Counted from the stretch's first letter, positions 29,664-39,585 are shown. The stretch: 64,000 nt of DNA from Paracoccaceae bacterium (GCA_018222585.1 JAAFAB010000003.1:375781-439780), one strand, 5' to 3'. The notes: generated by a model from the letters alone, not told the origin. A program made the numbers and translations.

Positions 29664-30597
29664 TCATCCCACGGTTTCCGTGACGGGGATGCCGAGCGCG
29701 GTATAGCCGTTCATGACGGCGATGCGGATCTGGACCTCCGCGACCTGTCGATCAAAGTCCCGCGCCATGAGGCGCTGCCCCAGCAATGTCATGCAGTGGA
29801 TCTGCGTTTCCGCACGGCGTCGTCGGTGGTATCCGCTCCAGTTTCTCCAACTCGCACGGCCAAGATATTTCCCGGCGCGCAAGGCCTTGTTTCGGGCGAT
29901 GGCTCCGGCAGTGACGGTCTTCCATGGCTTCGCGTTCTTGCGGGGCTGGATGACAGCATGGGCGCCGCGATCCGCAACGGCATCGTGGCACTTACGGGTG
30001 TCGTAGGCGCCGTCGGCGGTCACCGAACCGAGCTCTTCGCCGATCGGGATCTGGTCTAGCGGGTCAGGCAGGCAGGTGCATCGCCGATGTGCCTCCCGGA
30101 GATTTCGACAGCTCGGACCTCCAGCGTTTCCTCGTCGATACCGGGGTGGATCTTGCGCCAGACCCGCCGTTTGGGGCCGCCATGCTTGTGGGCGTGCCAC
30201 ACTCGCCTTCACCCTCGACCCTGATGCCAGTGCTGTCGATCAGTAGGTGCAGCGCCCCTTGAGAACAGCGATACGGGATGTTCACGGCGAGGGTCTTCTG
30301 ACGACGAGACTGCGTGCTGAAATCAGGCACTGCCCAATCCAGGCAGACCAGACGCAGCAGGCTCTCGACGAACCCGGTCGTCTGCCGAAGCGCCATCCCG
30401 AACAGGACCTTCATCGTCAGGCATGTCTGGATCGCGGCATCGCCGTAGGTCTGCCGACGGCCACGTTTGCCCGTCGACGTGGCCTCCCAGCTCATCTCCG
30501 GATCGAACCAGATGGTCAGCGAGCCTCGGCGCTTGAGCGCTTCGTTGTAGGCTGGCCAGTTTCTGGTCTTGTCGGTCGGTGGTATGGGTCTGCTCAT
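29664..30597 (-). pseudogene. IS5-family DDE transposase, two frameshifts
   Basis: The product starts MSRPIPPTDKTRNWPAYNEA and would be about 310 residues. DDE landmarks survive in different frames: LLIDSTGI (first Asp), SVTADGAYD (second Asp) and RRRAETQIHC (Glu). The first frameshift is near 30198-30202, where a TG is duplicated in GAGTGTGGCAC relative to an expected GAGTGGCAC. A middle segment (HKHGGPKRRVWRKIH, then EISGRHIGDAPA) reads in a third frame. The second frameshift is in the CAGGCAGGCAGG run near 30065-30076. Two independent shifts rule out a single programmed frameshift, so it is inactive. Confidence 0.88.
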
Positions 30598-30643
30598 GCA
30601 TCCCAGCTACCACGCTGGAGTCACGAGATGATTCCCTCACAAG

Positions 30644-30658
30644 TTGTGCAACAGGGCC
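30644..30658 (-). repeat. IS terminal inverted repeat, right
   Basis: Reads GGCCCTGTTGCACAA on the minus strand; 61 bases outside the transposase start. Confidence 0.85.
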
Positions 30659-30816
30659 GGTTGAAAGTGTCCATGCGCCATCAGATCCATGAACTTGTTG
30701 CGGCTGCAACTGGTTTGAGGGGACATGCAACGGGCGGGGCGGGCGCCGCCTATCTTGCCTCGCGATCCGCGCCTCGGGTCCCGCCGGTCCGGCGCGGGGC
30801 CGTGCCCCCTGGCGCA

Positions 30817-30851
30817 AAAGAAAGACCTGCCGCCGGGCAGGCGACAGGTCT
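30817..30851 (-). terminator. Rho-independent terminator of dnaK-dnaJ
   Basis: Minus strand: AGACCTGTCGCC (30851-30840), loop TGCCC, GGCGGCAGGTCT (30834-30823), one mismatch, then TTCTTTT down to 30817. It lies about 58 bases after the dnaJ stop. Confidence 0.85.
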
Positions 30852-30908
30852 GATGTCAGGCGGGGCGAGAGCGGTACAGCGCCCGGAGCGGCGCCGTCCC
30901 GTCGCCGA

Positions 30909-32051
30909 TCAGCTCTTCATCGAGTCCCAGAAGCTCTTGACCGACTTGAAGAACCCTTCGCTTTCGGGGTTGTTCTCCTCGGAGAGGTCCTCGAACTCGC
31001 GCAGCAGTTCCTTCTGGCGGCCGGTCAGGTTGACCGGGGTCTCCACCGCCAGCTCGATGAACATGTCGCCATGGCCAGCGCCGCGCAGGGCGGGCATCCC
31101 CTTGCCGCGCAGGCGCATCTGGCGGCCCGACTGGCTGCCCTCGGGGATCTTCACCCGCGAGCGGCCACCGTCGATGGTCGGCACCTCGATGTCGCCTCCA
31201 AGCGCCGCCTTGGCCACCGAGACGGGGACGCGGCAGAACAGGTTCACGCCCTCGCGCTCGAAGATCGGGTGCTTGGCGACCTCGATGAAGATGTAGAGAT
31301 CGCCCGCCGGGCCGCCGCGCAGCCCGGCCTCGCCCTCGCCGCCGAGGCGGATGCGGGTACCGGTCTCGACGCCGGCGGGGATGTTCACCGAGAGCTGGCG
31401 ATCCCGCTCGACACGGCCCTGGCCGCCGCAGGCCTTGCACGGGTTCTTGATGATCTGGCCGATGCCACCGCAGGTCGGACAGGTCCGTTCGACGGTGAAG
31501 AAGCCCTGTTGCGCCCGCACCTTGCCCATGCCCGAGCAGGTCGGGCAGGTGGTCGGCTCGGCGCCACCCTCGGCACCGGAGCCGTCACAGACGGTACATT
31601 GCACCGAGGTCGGCACCCGGATCGCCTTCTGCAGGCCACCATAGGCTTCTTCCATGGTGACGCGCAGGTTGTAGCGCAGGTCCGAGCCGCGCGTTGCGCG
31701 CTGCCGGCCGCCGGGCTGACGCCCGCCCATGAAGTCGCCGAAGAGATCGTCGAAGACATCCGAGAAGGCCGAGGCGAAATCCGCCTGGCCCGCTCCGCCG
31801 GGACGGCCACCGCCGCCCATGCCGCCTTCGAAGGCCGCATGGCCGTAGCGGTCATAGGCGGCTTTCTTGTCGGGATCCTTCAGGCAGTCGTAGGCTTCGT
31901 TCACTTCCTTGAACTGGTCTTCGGCCTTGGGGTTGTCGGCGTTGCGGTCGGGGTGAAGCTCTTTCGCCTTCTTGCGATAGCCCTTCTTGATCTCCTCCGC
32001 CGAGGCCCCTTTCGAAAGGCCGAGCACCTCGTAGTAATCTCGTTTTGCCAC
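30909..32051 (-). CDS. dnaJ: Chaperone DnaJ
   Basis: 380 residues, type I DnaJ. J domain 1-70 with the HPD tripeptide (LHPDRN), a Gly-rich linker ([13 protein letters not shown]), then a zinc domain with four CxxCxGxG-type repeats ([32 protein letters not shown]) and the C-terminal substrate-binding domains. It stimulates DnaK ATPase and delivers substrates. It follows dnaK by 90 bases and shares its promoter and a terminator. Confidence 0.98.
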   Translation of the reverse strand: MAKRDYYEVLGLSKGASAEEIKKGYRKKAKELHPDRNADNPKAEDQFKEVNEAYDCLKDPDKKAAYDRYGHAAFEGGMGGGGRPGGAGQADFASAFSDVFDDLFGDFMGGRQPGGRQRATRGSDLRYNLRVTMEEAYGGLQKAIRVPTSVQCTVCDGSGAEGGAEPTTCPTCSGMGKVRAQQGFFTVERTCPTCGGIGQIIKNPCKACGGQGRVERDRQLSVNIPAGVETGTRIRLGGEGEAGLRGGPAGDLYIFIEVAKHPIFEREGVNLFCRVPVSVAKAALGGDIEVPTIDGGRSRVKIPEGSQSGRQMRLRGKGMPALRGAGHGDMFIELAVETPVNLTGRQKELLREFEDLSEENNPESEGFFKSVKSFWDSMKS

Positions 32052-32141
32052 GGTCGGTTATCCCTTGCCTCAGGAACGTGGAAGCCGGCCCGCCCGAAGG
32101 GAGGACCGGCCCCAGTGGTTCCTCAGAGTGGGCTGAACAGG

Positions 32142-34061
32142 TCAGCCACGCTTGTTGTCATCCAGATCCTCGAAATCGGCGTCGACGATATCGTCGTCGT
32201 CCGAAGACCTCTCGGCGGCGCTGTCGGCGGCCTCGGGCTCATCGGAACCCTCGTCCATCTGCGCCTTGTAGATCGCCTCACCCAGCTTCATCGAAGCTTC
32301 GGTGACGTTCTGGATGCCCGACTTGATCTTGTCGGCGTTGCCTTTTTCCAGCTCGTCCTTCAGCGCGGCCACGGCCAGCTCGATCGCCTCGACGGTCGAG
32401 GGGTCGACCTTGTCGCCGTGCTCCTCGATCGACTTCTCGGTCGAGTGGATCAGGCTTTCCGCCTGGTTGGTGGCTTCCACCAGCTCGCGGCGCTGCTTGT
32501 CCGCCTCGGCGTTCTCCTCGGCGTCCTTGACCATCTGTTCGATGTCGGCTTCGGACAGACCGCCGGAGGCCTGGATGGTGATCTTCTGTTCCTTGTTGGT
32601 CCCCTTGTCCTTGGCGGAGACCGACACGATGCCGTTGGCATCGATGTCGAAGGTCACTTCGATCTGGGGCATCCCACGCGGCGCCGGCGGGATGTCTTCC
32701 AGGTTGAACTGGCCGAGCATCTTGTTGTCGGCGGCCATCTCACGTTCGCCCTGGAACACGCGGATCGTCACGGCGTTCTGGTTGTCCTCGGCGGTCGAGA
32801 AGACCTGGGACTTCTTGGTCGGGATGGTCGTGTTGCGGTCGATCAGGCGGGTGAAGACACCGCCCAGGGTCTCGATGCCCAGGGACAGCGGGGTCACGTC
32901 CAGCAGGACCACGTCCTTCACGTCACCCTGCAGGACACCGGCCTGGATGGCGGCGCCCATGGCGACGACTTCATCCGGGTTCACGCCCTTGTGGGGTTCC
33001 TTGCCGAAGAACTTGGTCACCTCTTCGATGACCTTCGGCATGCGGGTCATACCGCCGACCAGGACGACCTCGTCGATGTCGCCGGTGGACAAGCCGGCAT
33101 CCTTCAGCGCGGCCTGGCAGGGCTTCAGCGAGCCCTTGATCAGGTCACCCACCAGGCTTTCCAGCTTGGCACGGGTCAGCTTCATGACCATGTGCAGCGG
33201 CTGACCGTTGGCACCCATCGAGATGAAGGGCTGGTTGATCTCGGTCGACTGGCTGGAGGAGAGCTCGATCTTGGCCTTTTCGGCGGCTTCCTTCAGACGC
33301 TGCAGGGCCATCTTGTCCTGGGTCAGGTCGACGTTGTGCTCTTTCTTGAACTCGCCGGCCAGGTAGTTGACGATCCGCATGTCGAAGTCTTCGCCACCCA
33401 GGAAGGTGTCGCCGTTGGTCGACTTCACCTCGAACAGGCCGTCGTCGATTTCCAGGATGGTCACGTCGAAGGTACCGCCGCCGAGGTCATAGACCGCGAT
33501 GGTGTGGCTTTCCTGCTTGTCCAAGCCATAGGCGAGGGCGGCGGCGGTCGGTTCGTTGATGATCCGCAGCACTTCCAGGCCGGCGATCTTGCCGGCGTCC
33601 TTGGTGGCCTGACGCTGGGCGTCGTTGAAGTAGGCAGGCACGGTGATGACGGCCTGCGTCACCTCTTCGCCGAGATAGCTTTCGGCGGTTTCCTTCATCT
33701 TGCCCAGAATGAAGGCGGAAATCTGGCTGGGAGAGTACTTCTCACCCTTGGCTTCGACCCATGCGTCACCGTTGCCGCCGGAGATGACGTTGAACGGCAG
33801 GTTCTTCAGGTCCTTGGCCAGATCCGCGTCGTCTGCACGACGGCCGATCAGGCGCTTGACGCCGAAGACGGTGTTGGTCGAGTTGGTGACGGCCTGGCGC
33901 TTGGCGCTCTGGCCGACCAGCCGCTCTTCGTCGGTGAAGGCGACGATCGAAGGCGTGGTACGCGCGCCTTCCGAGTTCTCGATCACTTTCGGCTGTGCGC
34001 CGTCCATGATGGCGACGCAGGAGTTGGTGGTGCCGAGGTCAATCCCGATCACTTTACCCAT
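32142..34061 (-). CDS. dnaK: Chaperone DnaK (Hsp70)
   Basis: 639 residues. The nucleotide-binding domain begins [16 protein letters not shown] and shows [15 protein letters not shown] and [10 protein letters not shown]. The substrate-binding domain follows, then a lid ending in an acidic tail ([17 protein letters not shown]). It folds and disaggregates proteins with DnaJ and GrpE; grpE is not in the window. Heat-shock control is supported by a sigma-32-type promoter 114-143 bases upstream and a GC-rich stem-loop in the leader. Confidence 0.99.
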   Translation of the reverse strand: MGKVIGIDLGTTNSCVAIMDGAQPKVIENSEGARTTPSIVAFTDEERLVGQSAKRQAVTNSTNTVFGVKRLIGRRADDADLAKDLKNLPFNVISGGNGDAWVEAKGEKYSPSQISAFILGKMKETAESYLGEEVTQAVITVPAYFNDAQRQATKDAGKIAGLEVLRIINEPTAAALAYGLDKQESHTIAVYDLGGGTFDVTILEIDDGLFEVKSTNGDTFLGGEDFDMRIVNYLAGEFKKEHNVDLTQDKMALQRLKEAAEKAKIELSSSQSTEINQPFISMGANGQPLHMVMKLTRAKLESLVGDLIKGSLKPCQAALKDAGLSTGDIDEVVLVGGMTRMPKVIEEVTKFFGKEPHKGVNPDEVVAMGAAIQAGVLQGDVKDVVLLDVTPLSLGIETLGGVFTRLIDRNTTIPTKKSQVFSTAEDNQNAVTIRVFQGEREMAADNKMLGQFNLEDIPPAPRGMPQIEVTFDIDANGIVSVSAKDKGTNKEQKITIQASGGLSEADIEQMVKDAEENAEADKQRRELVEATNQAESLIHSTEKSIEEHGDKVDPSTVEAIELAVAALKDELEKGNADKIKSGIQNVTEASMKLGEAIYKAQMDEGSDEPEAADSAAERSSDDDDIVDADFEDLDDNKRG

Positions 34062-34387
34062 GTTTGCAATCCCTTCTACTTAAGGCGATGGTCCGGGTCC
34101 CGACCCGATTACGGCATCGGTGCCCCGAGACCCGGTCCGGCGGGGGTTTCGCCCCGCCCGCCGGGCTCGAGGGGTATATAAGGAGGGGGTTTCGGGCCTG
34201 CAAGCCGGTCACAACTGCGAGATTGGCAAAAAATGCGGCTATCCTTACCGCCCCAGCGTCGTTTCGGGGGCCGCTGGCGCGAAAAAACTGCAAATCGCGG
34301 AATTTTGGACCGGCCGCGCGCGGCGCAGGATCCGGGTTGCCCCGCAGCCTGCGGCGCCTACCCTTGCGGCACAGGAAGGACCGCCCG
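34062..34387. other. dnaK leader and divergent region to alkB
   Basis: No gene seen. It holds the sigma-32-type promoter (34175-34204) and a long dnaK untranslated leader of about 105 bases. The leader contains a GC-rich stem-loop, CCGGCGGG (34137-34144) with CCCGCCGG (34156-34163) plus inner GG/CC pairs around a TTTCG loop, and a smaller hairpin near 34095-34106. The alkB promoter should lie between 34205 and 34372 but no clear match was seen. Confidence 0.6.
34175..34204 (-). promoter_or_regulatory. Sigma-32 (RpoH) promoter of dnaK-dnaJ
   Basis: Minus strand CTTG (34204-34201), 17 bases, CCTTATATA (34183-34175), matching the alphaproteobacterial RpoH pattern CTTG-N17/18-CYTATnT. Confidence 0.78.
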
Positions 34388-34999
34388 ATGAGCACAGCGC
34401 CAAGCCTGACCCTGCGCGGGGTCGATATCTACCAGCAGTACCTGGATCGCGCCGCGCAGCAGGCGCTGGTCGAGGACCTGCGCGGGGTGCAGCGGGTGGC
34501 ACCGCTGTTCTCGCCCGAGACCCGTTTCGGCAGGAAGATGTCGGTGCAGATGACCTCGGCGGGGAAGTACGGCTGGTTCTCGGACCGGCGTGGCTATCGG
34601 TATGAACGCCGTCACCCCTCGGGCGTGGACTGGCCGCCGATCCCCGACAGCGTGCTGGCGATCTGGCACAAGGTGACGGGGTTGGAACGCACCCCCGACT
34701 GCTGTCTGGTGAACTTCTACCGCGAGGGCGCCCGCATGGGGCTGCATCAGGACCGGGACGAGGCGGATTTCGGCTATCCCGTGCTCTCGGTCTCGCTGGG
34801 GGACGACGGGCTGTTCCGCATCGGCCACGAGGCGCGCGGCGGCAGCACCGAATCGATCTGGCTGCAAAGCGGCGACGTGGCGGTGATGGGCGGCGCGGCG
34901 CGGCTGCTGCATCACGGGGTGGACCGGATCCGCCCCGGCTCGTCCACGCTGCTGGCGCAGGGCGGGCGGATCAACCTGACCTGCCGGGTCGTGGACTAG
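34388..34999 (+). CDS. alkB: AlkB-type DNA demethylase (2-oxoglutarate/Fe(II) dioxygenase)
   Basis: 203 residues from ATG 34388, with AGGAAGGA just upstream. AlkB oxidatively removes methyl groups from N1-methyladenine and N3-methylcytosine in DNA and RNA. Iron ligands His120 and Asp122 (LHQDRDE) and His176 (LLHHGVDRI), and the 2-oxoglutarate-binding arginines in RINLTCR (194 and 200), are all in place. It is divergent from dnaK and converges on the export permease; the two stop codons lie in a short palindrome, TAGGCGCCCTA. Confidence 0.95.
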   Translation: MSTAPSLTLRGVDIYQQYLDRAAQQALVEDLRGVQRVAPLFSPETRFGRKMSVQMTSAGKYGWFSDRRGYRYERRHPSGVDWPPIPDSVLAIWHKVTGLERTPDCCLVNFYREGARMGLHQDRDEADFGYPVLSVSLGDDGLFRIGHEARGGSTESIWLQSGDVAVMGGAARLLHHGVDRIRPGSSTLLAQGGRINLTCRVVD

Positions 35000-35004
35000 G
35001 CGCC

Positions 35005-35826
35005 CTAGCGCCGCGCGTTCCAGCTGACCGAGGCATGACGGCGGGTGTAGAACTCTCCGATCATGCCGAGGCAGAAGATCGCGACGGCCACGGTGATGGC
35101 ATATTCCAGCGACGAGAAATGGGGGTTGTAGTTGATGAAGGTATCCCCGCGCGCCTGGTCGATGGAGTGATAGAGCGGGTTCCAGTCGAACATGTTGCGC
35201 ATGGTCGGGGTGATCTGGTTGGCGACGAACATCTTGCCCGAGGCGATCATGTTGGCGCGGGTATAGAGCTGCGCGGCGATGCCGGTGAACTCGGGGAACC
35301 AGGGGCGCAGGGCCAGGAAGCAGACGCCGACGGCGATGCCGTAGAACCAGGCCACCATGACGCAGCCGAAGGCCGCCGCCGGGTCGTAGATCTCGAAGGG
35401 GCGCACCGCGACATGGTAGACGAAGAGGATGACGAAGAGCGTCAGCACCTGCAGGTACAGCGTCGACAGCGCCGCCGAGGCCAGCGAGATCAGCGTGTTC
35501 ATCGGCGCGTGCTTCATCATCGGAGAGCTGGGGCCGTCGGCGCCCATCACCGCGCTCACCGTCTTGACGTGGCACATGTAGATGAAGATGCCCGACAGCA
35601 TGAACAGCAGGAAGTCGCCGCGAATCGCCGTGCGCCGCAGGCCCAGCAGGGTGAACATGCCGTAGAAGACCGCCAGCATGATCGCCACCCGCACCAGGTT
35701 GTTGACGATCGAGAGCACGGCGTTGTTGTGGCTCTTGCGGATGTTGTGGGCTGTGGAATGAAAGATCAGCTCGGCCATCGAGATCGCCGATTGCAGCCGT
35801 GTCCTGCTGGCTCGTTGCTGGAACAT
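35005..35826 (-). CDS. ABC-2 type polysaccharide export permease (KpsM/RfbA-like), orphan
   Basis: 273 residues with six predicted membrane segments and the ABC-2 permease layout, including SHNNAVLSIVNNLVRVAIML at the N-terminus, ANMIASGKMFVANQITPTMR and DWNPLYHSIDQAR near the fifth segment, which is typical of capsule and O-antigen exporters. Such a permease needs an ATPase partner (KpsT type) and usually periplasmic export proteins, none of which is in this window. It lies 820 bases from galU and the glycosyltransferase cluster, on the opposite strand, so a link to that glycan is possible. Confidence 0.83.
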   Translation of the reverse strand: MFQQRASRTRLQSAISMAELIFHSTAHNIRKSHNNAVLSIVNNLVRVAIMLAVFYGMFTLLGLRRTAIRGDFLLFMLSGIFIYMCHVKTVSAVMGADGPSSPMMKHAPMNTLISLASAALSTLYLQVLTLFVILFVYHVAVRPFEIYDPAAAFGCVMVAWFYGIAVGVCFLALRPWFPEFTGIAAQLYTRANMIASGKMFVANQITPTMRNMFDWNPLYHSIDQARGDTFINYNPHFSSLEYAITVAVAIFCLGMIGEFYTRRHASVSWNARR

Positions 35827-36646
35827 CCCGTCGCACCTCTGTCCGGGCGACCCGTCCCCGGGGCGCCGTGCTGAGGGGCAGGATACAGCGCCCCGTCCCG
35901 GCAGGCAAATCCCGCCGCAGGCCCCGTGATCACCATTGCATCACCGTTGCGCGCGCGCTGCGGGCAGGCATGGCCCAAAAAAGAGGCAGTCAGCCTGACG
36001 TATGTCGGCGAGATCCCCCGAGGGTCCTGCACGCAAGGGTTGAATTATCCCCGCGATGGCGCAATCCTGCCGAAAGACGGGCGGTGTGCCGCCGGAATTA
36101 CCTGCCGTCGGGCGCCCTCCGGGGTGGCGGCATCTCTGTGTGCCATGTCGGCGCGCCGGGCGGCGCCGGCTTGGGGGCGGTCCGCTCCGACAGTCGGTGC
36201 AGGAAATAGAGTGTTTGGATAACAACGGCTTGAGTGGAAATCCCGCGCCGTTACTCCACTGCCGCGCAGGTCCTCGTGGCGCCATGGGGGGCGGGCTCCT
36301 GCCTCTGATCTCGGCAAAGCTTACGTCAGGGAATTTTCGCGACCGGATCCGCTTTGTCATGAGACTGCCGCTGCTCTACCATAGGGGTTGAGACGTTCTG
36401 CGCCGCGGCCACCGGAACTCTGACCCGTCAGTCGGGTTGAGTCACCCGGAGGCAGGCCGGAATGCCGGGAAAAAGCCCGGATCGCGTCACATGTATACCG
36501 CTCGGCGGTGGCATCCCGTCACCGATTGGGCAATGGTCAGGTTGGTCAGTATTCTGGTTCGCATATTCGATCCGTCGGACCGTTCCGGCACAATCGTTCC
36601 GGCATCCGGCCCGTATGGCCGGCTGCACAGTAATTGAGGGCACCCA
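35827..36646. other. 820-base gene-free region upstream of galU
   Basis: No convincing gene on either strand: the open frames here have poor codon use and no ribosome binding sites. It lies between the export permease (minus) and galU (plus), so it should hold both promoters. A weak candidate for galU is TTGGTC (36542-36547), 16 bases, TATTCG (36564-36569). The composition falls towards more A and T after about 36480. A regulatory RNA or long leader cannot be excluded. Confidence 0.4.
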
Positions 36647-37543
36647 GTGAAAAACAAAGTCACCAAAGCTATTTTCCCCGTCGCCGGCCTTGGCACACGC
36701 TTCCTTCCCGCAACCAAATCGGTCCCCAAGGAGATCATGACCCTGGTCGACCGTCCGCTGATCCAGTACGCGATCGACGAGGCCCGCGCCGCCGGGATCG
36801 AGGAATTCATCTTTGTCACCTCGCGCGGCAAGTCCGCGCTCGAGGACTACTTCGATCACAGCGCCGTGCTGGAAGCCGAGCTGGAGGCCAAGGGCAAGGA
36901 CGACCTGCTTGAGGTGCTGAAATCCACCTACATGGACAGCGGTCAGATCGCCTATATCCGCCAGCACCGCGCCCTCGGTCTGGGGCACGCGGTCTGGTGC
37001 GCGCGTCGCCTTCTGCGCGCCGACGAACCCTTTGCCGTGATCCTGCCCGATGACGTCATCGCCGCCGAAAAGCCCTGTCTGCAGCAGATGGTCGAAGCCT
37101 TTGAGGAAAACCCCGCCTGCATGGTCGCCGCCATGGAAGTGCCCGCCGACAAGGCCAAGTCCTACGGGATCCTCGACGTGAAGGAGGACATGGGATCGGT
37201 CGTGACGGTGAAGGGCATGGTCGAGAAGCCCGCGCCGGGCACCGCGCCGTCCAACCTCGCCGTGATCGGCCGCTACGTGCTGACGCCGCACGTCATGGAG
37301 AACCTGCACCAGATGAAGGAAGGCGCCGGGGGCGAGATCCAGCTGACCGACGCCATCGCCGACGAGATCACCGCCGGCCGGCCGGTGCACGGCTTCCGCT
37401 TCAATGGCCAGCGATTCGACTGCGGCTCGAAGGCCGGGTTCCTGCAGGCCACCGTCTCGTTCGGCCTGGCCCGCGACGACCTGCGCGACGAGTTGATGGG
37501 CTTCCTGCAGGATGTCGTCCAGCACCCGCAGGCCGCCCAGTAA
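36647..37543 (+). CDS. galU: UTP-glucose-1-phosphate uridylyltransferase
   Basis: 298 residues from a GTG start at 36647 with GAGGG 6 bases upstream. It makes UDP-glucose, the precursor of many surface glycans. The nucleotide-binding motif PVAGLGTRFLPATKSVPKE (residues 11-29) and VEKPAPGTAPSNLAVIGRY are diagnostic. It is followed 24 bases later by galE, so UDP-glucose and UDP-galactose supply are linked. It heads the presumed glycan operon. Confidence 0.96.
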   Translation: MKNKVTKAIFPVAGLGTRFLPATKSVPKEIMTLVDRPLIQYAIDEARAAGIEEFIFVTSRGKSALEDYFDHSAVLEAELEAKGKDDLLEVLKSTYMDSGQIAYIRQHRALGLGHAVWCARRLLRADEPFAVILPDDVIAAEKPCLQQMVEAFEENPACMVAAMEVPADKAKSYGILDVKEDMGSVVTVKGMVEKPAPGTAPSNLAVIGRYVLTPHVMENLHQMKEGAGGEIQLTDAIADEITAGRPVHGFRFNGQRFDCGSKAGFLQATVSFGLARDDLRDELMGFLQDVVQHPQAAQ

Positions 37544-37567
37544 CGGCCGGTAGAGGGGATCGACGCC

Positions 37568-38551
37568 TTGGATAATGTCCTGGTTACAGGTGGTGCGGGC
37601 TATATCGGCTCGCACGCCTGCAAGGCCCTGAAGGCTGCCGGGTTCAACCCGGTCACCTTCGACTCGCTCGTCACCGGCTGGGAGGATGCCGTCAAGTTCG
37701 GCCCCTTCGAGCAGGGCGACCTTCTGGACCGCGCCCGGCTGGACGCGGTCTTTGCCATGTACCAGCCCGTCGCCGTGATGCATTTCGCCGCCCTGTCGCA
37801 GGTCGGCGAATCGATGCAGCAGCCCGGCCTCTACTGGCGCAACAACGTGCTGGGCTCGCTCAACCTCGTCGAGGCGGCGGTGGATGCGGGCTGCATGAAC
37901 TTCGTCTTCTCCTCGACCTGCGCCACCTACGGCGAGCATGACAACGTCGTGCTGGACGAGGACACGCCGCAGCATCCGATCAATGCCTATGGCGCCTCCA
38001 AGCAGGCGGTGGAAGAGATTCTGAAGACCTTCGGCGCGGCCCATGGGCTGCGCCATGTGATCTTCCGCTACTTCAACGTCGCCGGTGCCGATCCCGAGGG
38101 CGAGGTGGGCGAACATCACCGCCCCGAGACCCACCTGATCCCGATCATGCTGGAGGCCATCGACGGCCAGCGCGATGCGCTGACCATCTTCGGCACCGAC
38201 TACGAGACGCCCGACGGCACCTGCATCCGCGACTACGTCCATGTCTGCGACCTGGTGGATGCGCATGTGCTGGGGGTGCGCTGGCTGCAGGACGGCAAGG
38301 GAAACCGGGTGTTCAACCTCGGGACCGGGCACGGGTTCTCGGTCCGGCAGGTGATGGACCAGTCCCGCGTGGTGACCAACCGCGAGGTGCCGCACCGCGA
38401 AGGGCCGCGCCGCGCCGGGGATTGCACCAAGCTGGTCTCGGGTTCGGTCCGGGCGGAAAGGGAGTTGGGCTGGACCCCCTCCCGGTCTACCCTCGACACG
38501 ATGATCGAGGACGCGTGGCGGTGGCACAGGACCGGAACCTACGAGAAGTGA
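37568..38551 (+). CDS. galE: UDP-glucose 4-epimerase
   Basis: 327 residues from a TTG start at 37568, with a GGTAGAGGGG ribosome binding region. It interconverts UDP-glucose and UDP-galactose. The NAD motif TGGAGYIG (7-14), the catalytic Ser/Thr in FSSTCATYG (~117) and YGASK with Tyr141 and Lys145 are intact. The TGA stop (38549-38551) overlaps the GTG start of the next gene (GTGA), a sign of translational coupling to the glycosyltransferases. Confidence 0.95.
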   Translation: MDNVLVTGGAGYIGSHACKALKAAGFNPVTFDSLVTGWEDAVKFGPFEQGDLLDRARLDAVFAMYQPVAVMHFAALSQVGESMQQPGLYWRNNVLGSLNLVEAAVDAGCMNFVFSSTCATYGEHDNVVLDEDTPQHPINAYGASKQAVEEILKTFGAAHGLRHVIFRYFNVAGADPEGEVGEHHRPETHLIPIMLEAIDGQRDALTIFGTDYETPDGTCIRDYVHVCDLVDAHVLGVRWLQDGKGNRVFNLGTGHGFSVRQVMDQSRVVTNREVPHREGPRRAGDCTKLVSGSVRAERELGWTPSRSTLDTMIEDAWRWHRTGTYEK

Positions 38552-39585
38552 GCGCGGGCGGCGGGGCCGATCCGGGCCCGCCGCCCCGCCTCGGCGCGCT
38601 GCGGCGCTATCGGCTGCGCCTGTTGCGGCGGCGCCTGCTGTGGCGGGCCCTGCGCGCGCGGCATCAGCTGCAGCCGCTGGCCGACCGCACCGACAGCATT
38701 GCCCCCGGCGCCGTGCTGCTGGTCGCCTGCCTGCGCAACGAGGCGCTGCGGCTGCCCTATTTCCTCAGGCATTACAGGTCTCTGGGGGTCTCGCACTTCC
38801 TGCTGGTGGACAATGGCAGCCAGGACGGGTCGGCCGAGTGGCTGGCCGATCACGGTGATGTCTCGATCTGGCAGACCGGCGCCAGCTACCGCGCCGCGCG
38901 CTTCGGCATGGACTGGCTTGGCTGGCTGCTGATGCGCTACGGCCATGGCCACTGGTGCCTGACCGTCGATGCCGACGAATTGCTGCTGACCCCGGGGATG
39001 GAGCACCTGCCCGCTCTTGCGGCGCGGCTGCAGGACATGGGGCGCGACGCCATGGGGGCGCTGATGCTCGATCTCTGCCCGGAGACCCCGCTGGGCACCG
39101 GCATCCACGCCCCCGGGCAGGATCCCAGCCAGATCCTGACCCATTTCGATGCCGGTCCCTTCCGCGCCCGATGGCAGGCGCGGCATGGCAATCTCTGGCT
39201 GCAGGGCGGATTGCGGGAAAGGGTGTTCTTCGCCGATCATCCCGACCGGGGGCCGACCCTGAACAAGCTGCCTCTGGTGCGCTGGAACCGGCGCTATGCC
39301 TACCTGAACTCGACCCATTCGATCCTGCCCGCGCGGCTCAACGCGCTTTATGCCGGGCCAGCGGGGCCGGGGCCTTCGGGCGTGCTGCTGCACACCAAGT
39401 TCCTGCCCGACAGCCCCGCCCGCGCGCGCGAGGAGCGCAGGCGCCGCGAGCACTTCGGCCAGCCCGAGCTGTTCGACCCCTACTATCGCGCCGTCACCGA
39501 GGGGGCCCTGCTGGTGGGATCTGAAAGCCTGCGCTACGAAAGCCCCGAGCAGATGCAGGCCCTGGGCCTGATGCGCCGGGGCTGA
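38548..39585 (+). CDS. Glycosyltransferase, family 2-type (Glyco_tranf_2_4-like)
   Basis: 345 residues from GTG 38548, chosen because it overlaps the galE stop; the frame is open further upstream inside galE. The core LLVACLRNEALRLPYFLRHY followed by VSHFLLVDNGSQDGS is the nucleotide-sugar-binding part of this GT-A family, and CLTVDADELLL provides the DxD-like metal site. It resembles the next gene through most of its length, so the pair arose by duplication. It should add a sugar to a surface glycan; donor and acceptor are unknown. Confidence 0.85.
   Translation: MSAGGGADPGPPPRLGALRRYRLRLLRRRLLWRALRARHQLQPLADRTDSIAPGAVLLVACLRNEALRLPYFLRHYRSLGVSHFLLVDNGSQDGSAEWLADHGDVSIWQTGASYRAARFGMDWLGWLLMRYGHGHWCLTVDADELLLTPGMEHLPALAARLQDMGRDAMGALMLDLCPETPLGTGIHAPGQDPSQILTHFDAGPFRARWQARHGNLWLQGGLRERVFFADHPDRGPTLNKLPLVRWNRRYAYLNSTHSILPARLNALYAGPAGPGPSGVLLHTKFLPDSPARAREERRRREHFGQPELFDPYYRAVTEGALLVGSESLRYESPEQMQALGLMRRG

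Larger units (their letters stand above)
29610..30658 (-). mobile_element. IS5-family insertion sequence, degenerate
   Basis: About 1,049 bp bounded by inverted repeats GGCTCTGTTGCACAA (29610-29624) and, on the other strand, GGCCCTGTTGCACAA (30658-30644), 14 of 15 identical. The transposase is on the minus strand and broken. The 9 bases on either side (GTTCATCGG and GGTTGAAAG) do not match, and no shorter target duplication is clear, so the copy is old or has recombined. It lies between the caspase-like gene's upstream region and dnaJ. Confidence 0.88.

Noticed and set aside
29664-30597. Programmed frameshifting in the IS transposase
   Set aside because: Three frames and two separate shifts without an A-rich slippery site are needed; decay is simpler.
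31071-34181. A 1,036-codon open frame on the plus strand opposite dnaJ-dnaK
   Set aside because: Antisense shadow spanning two real genes and the gap between them; no domain and no start signal.
35926-36222. 98-codon plus-strand frame in the 820-base gap
   Set aside because: Cys/Arg-rich low-complexity translation without ribosome binding site or third-position GC bias.
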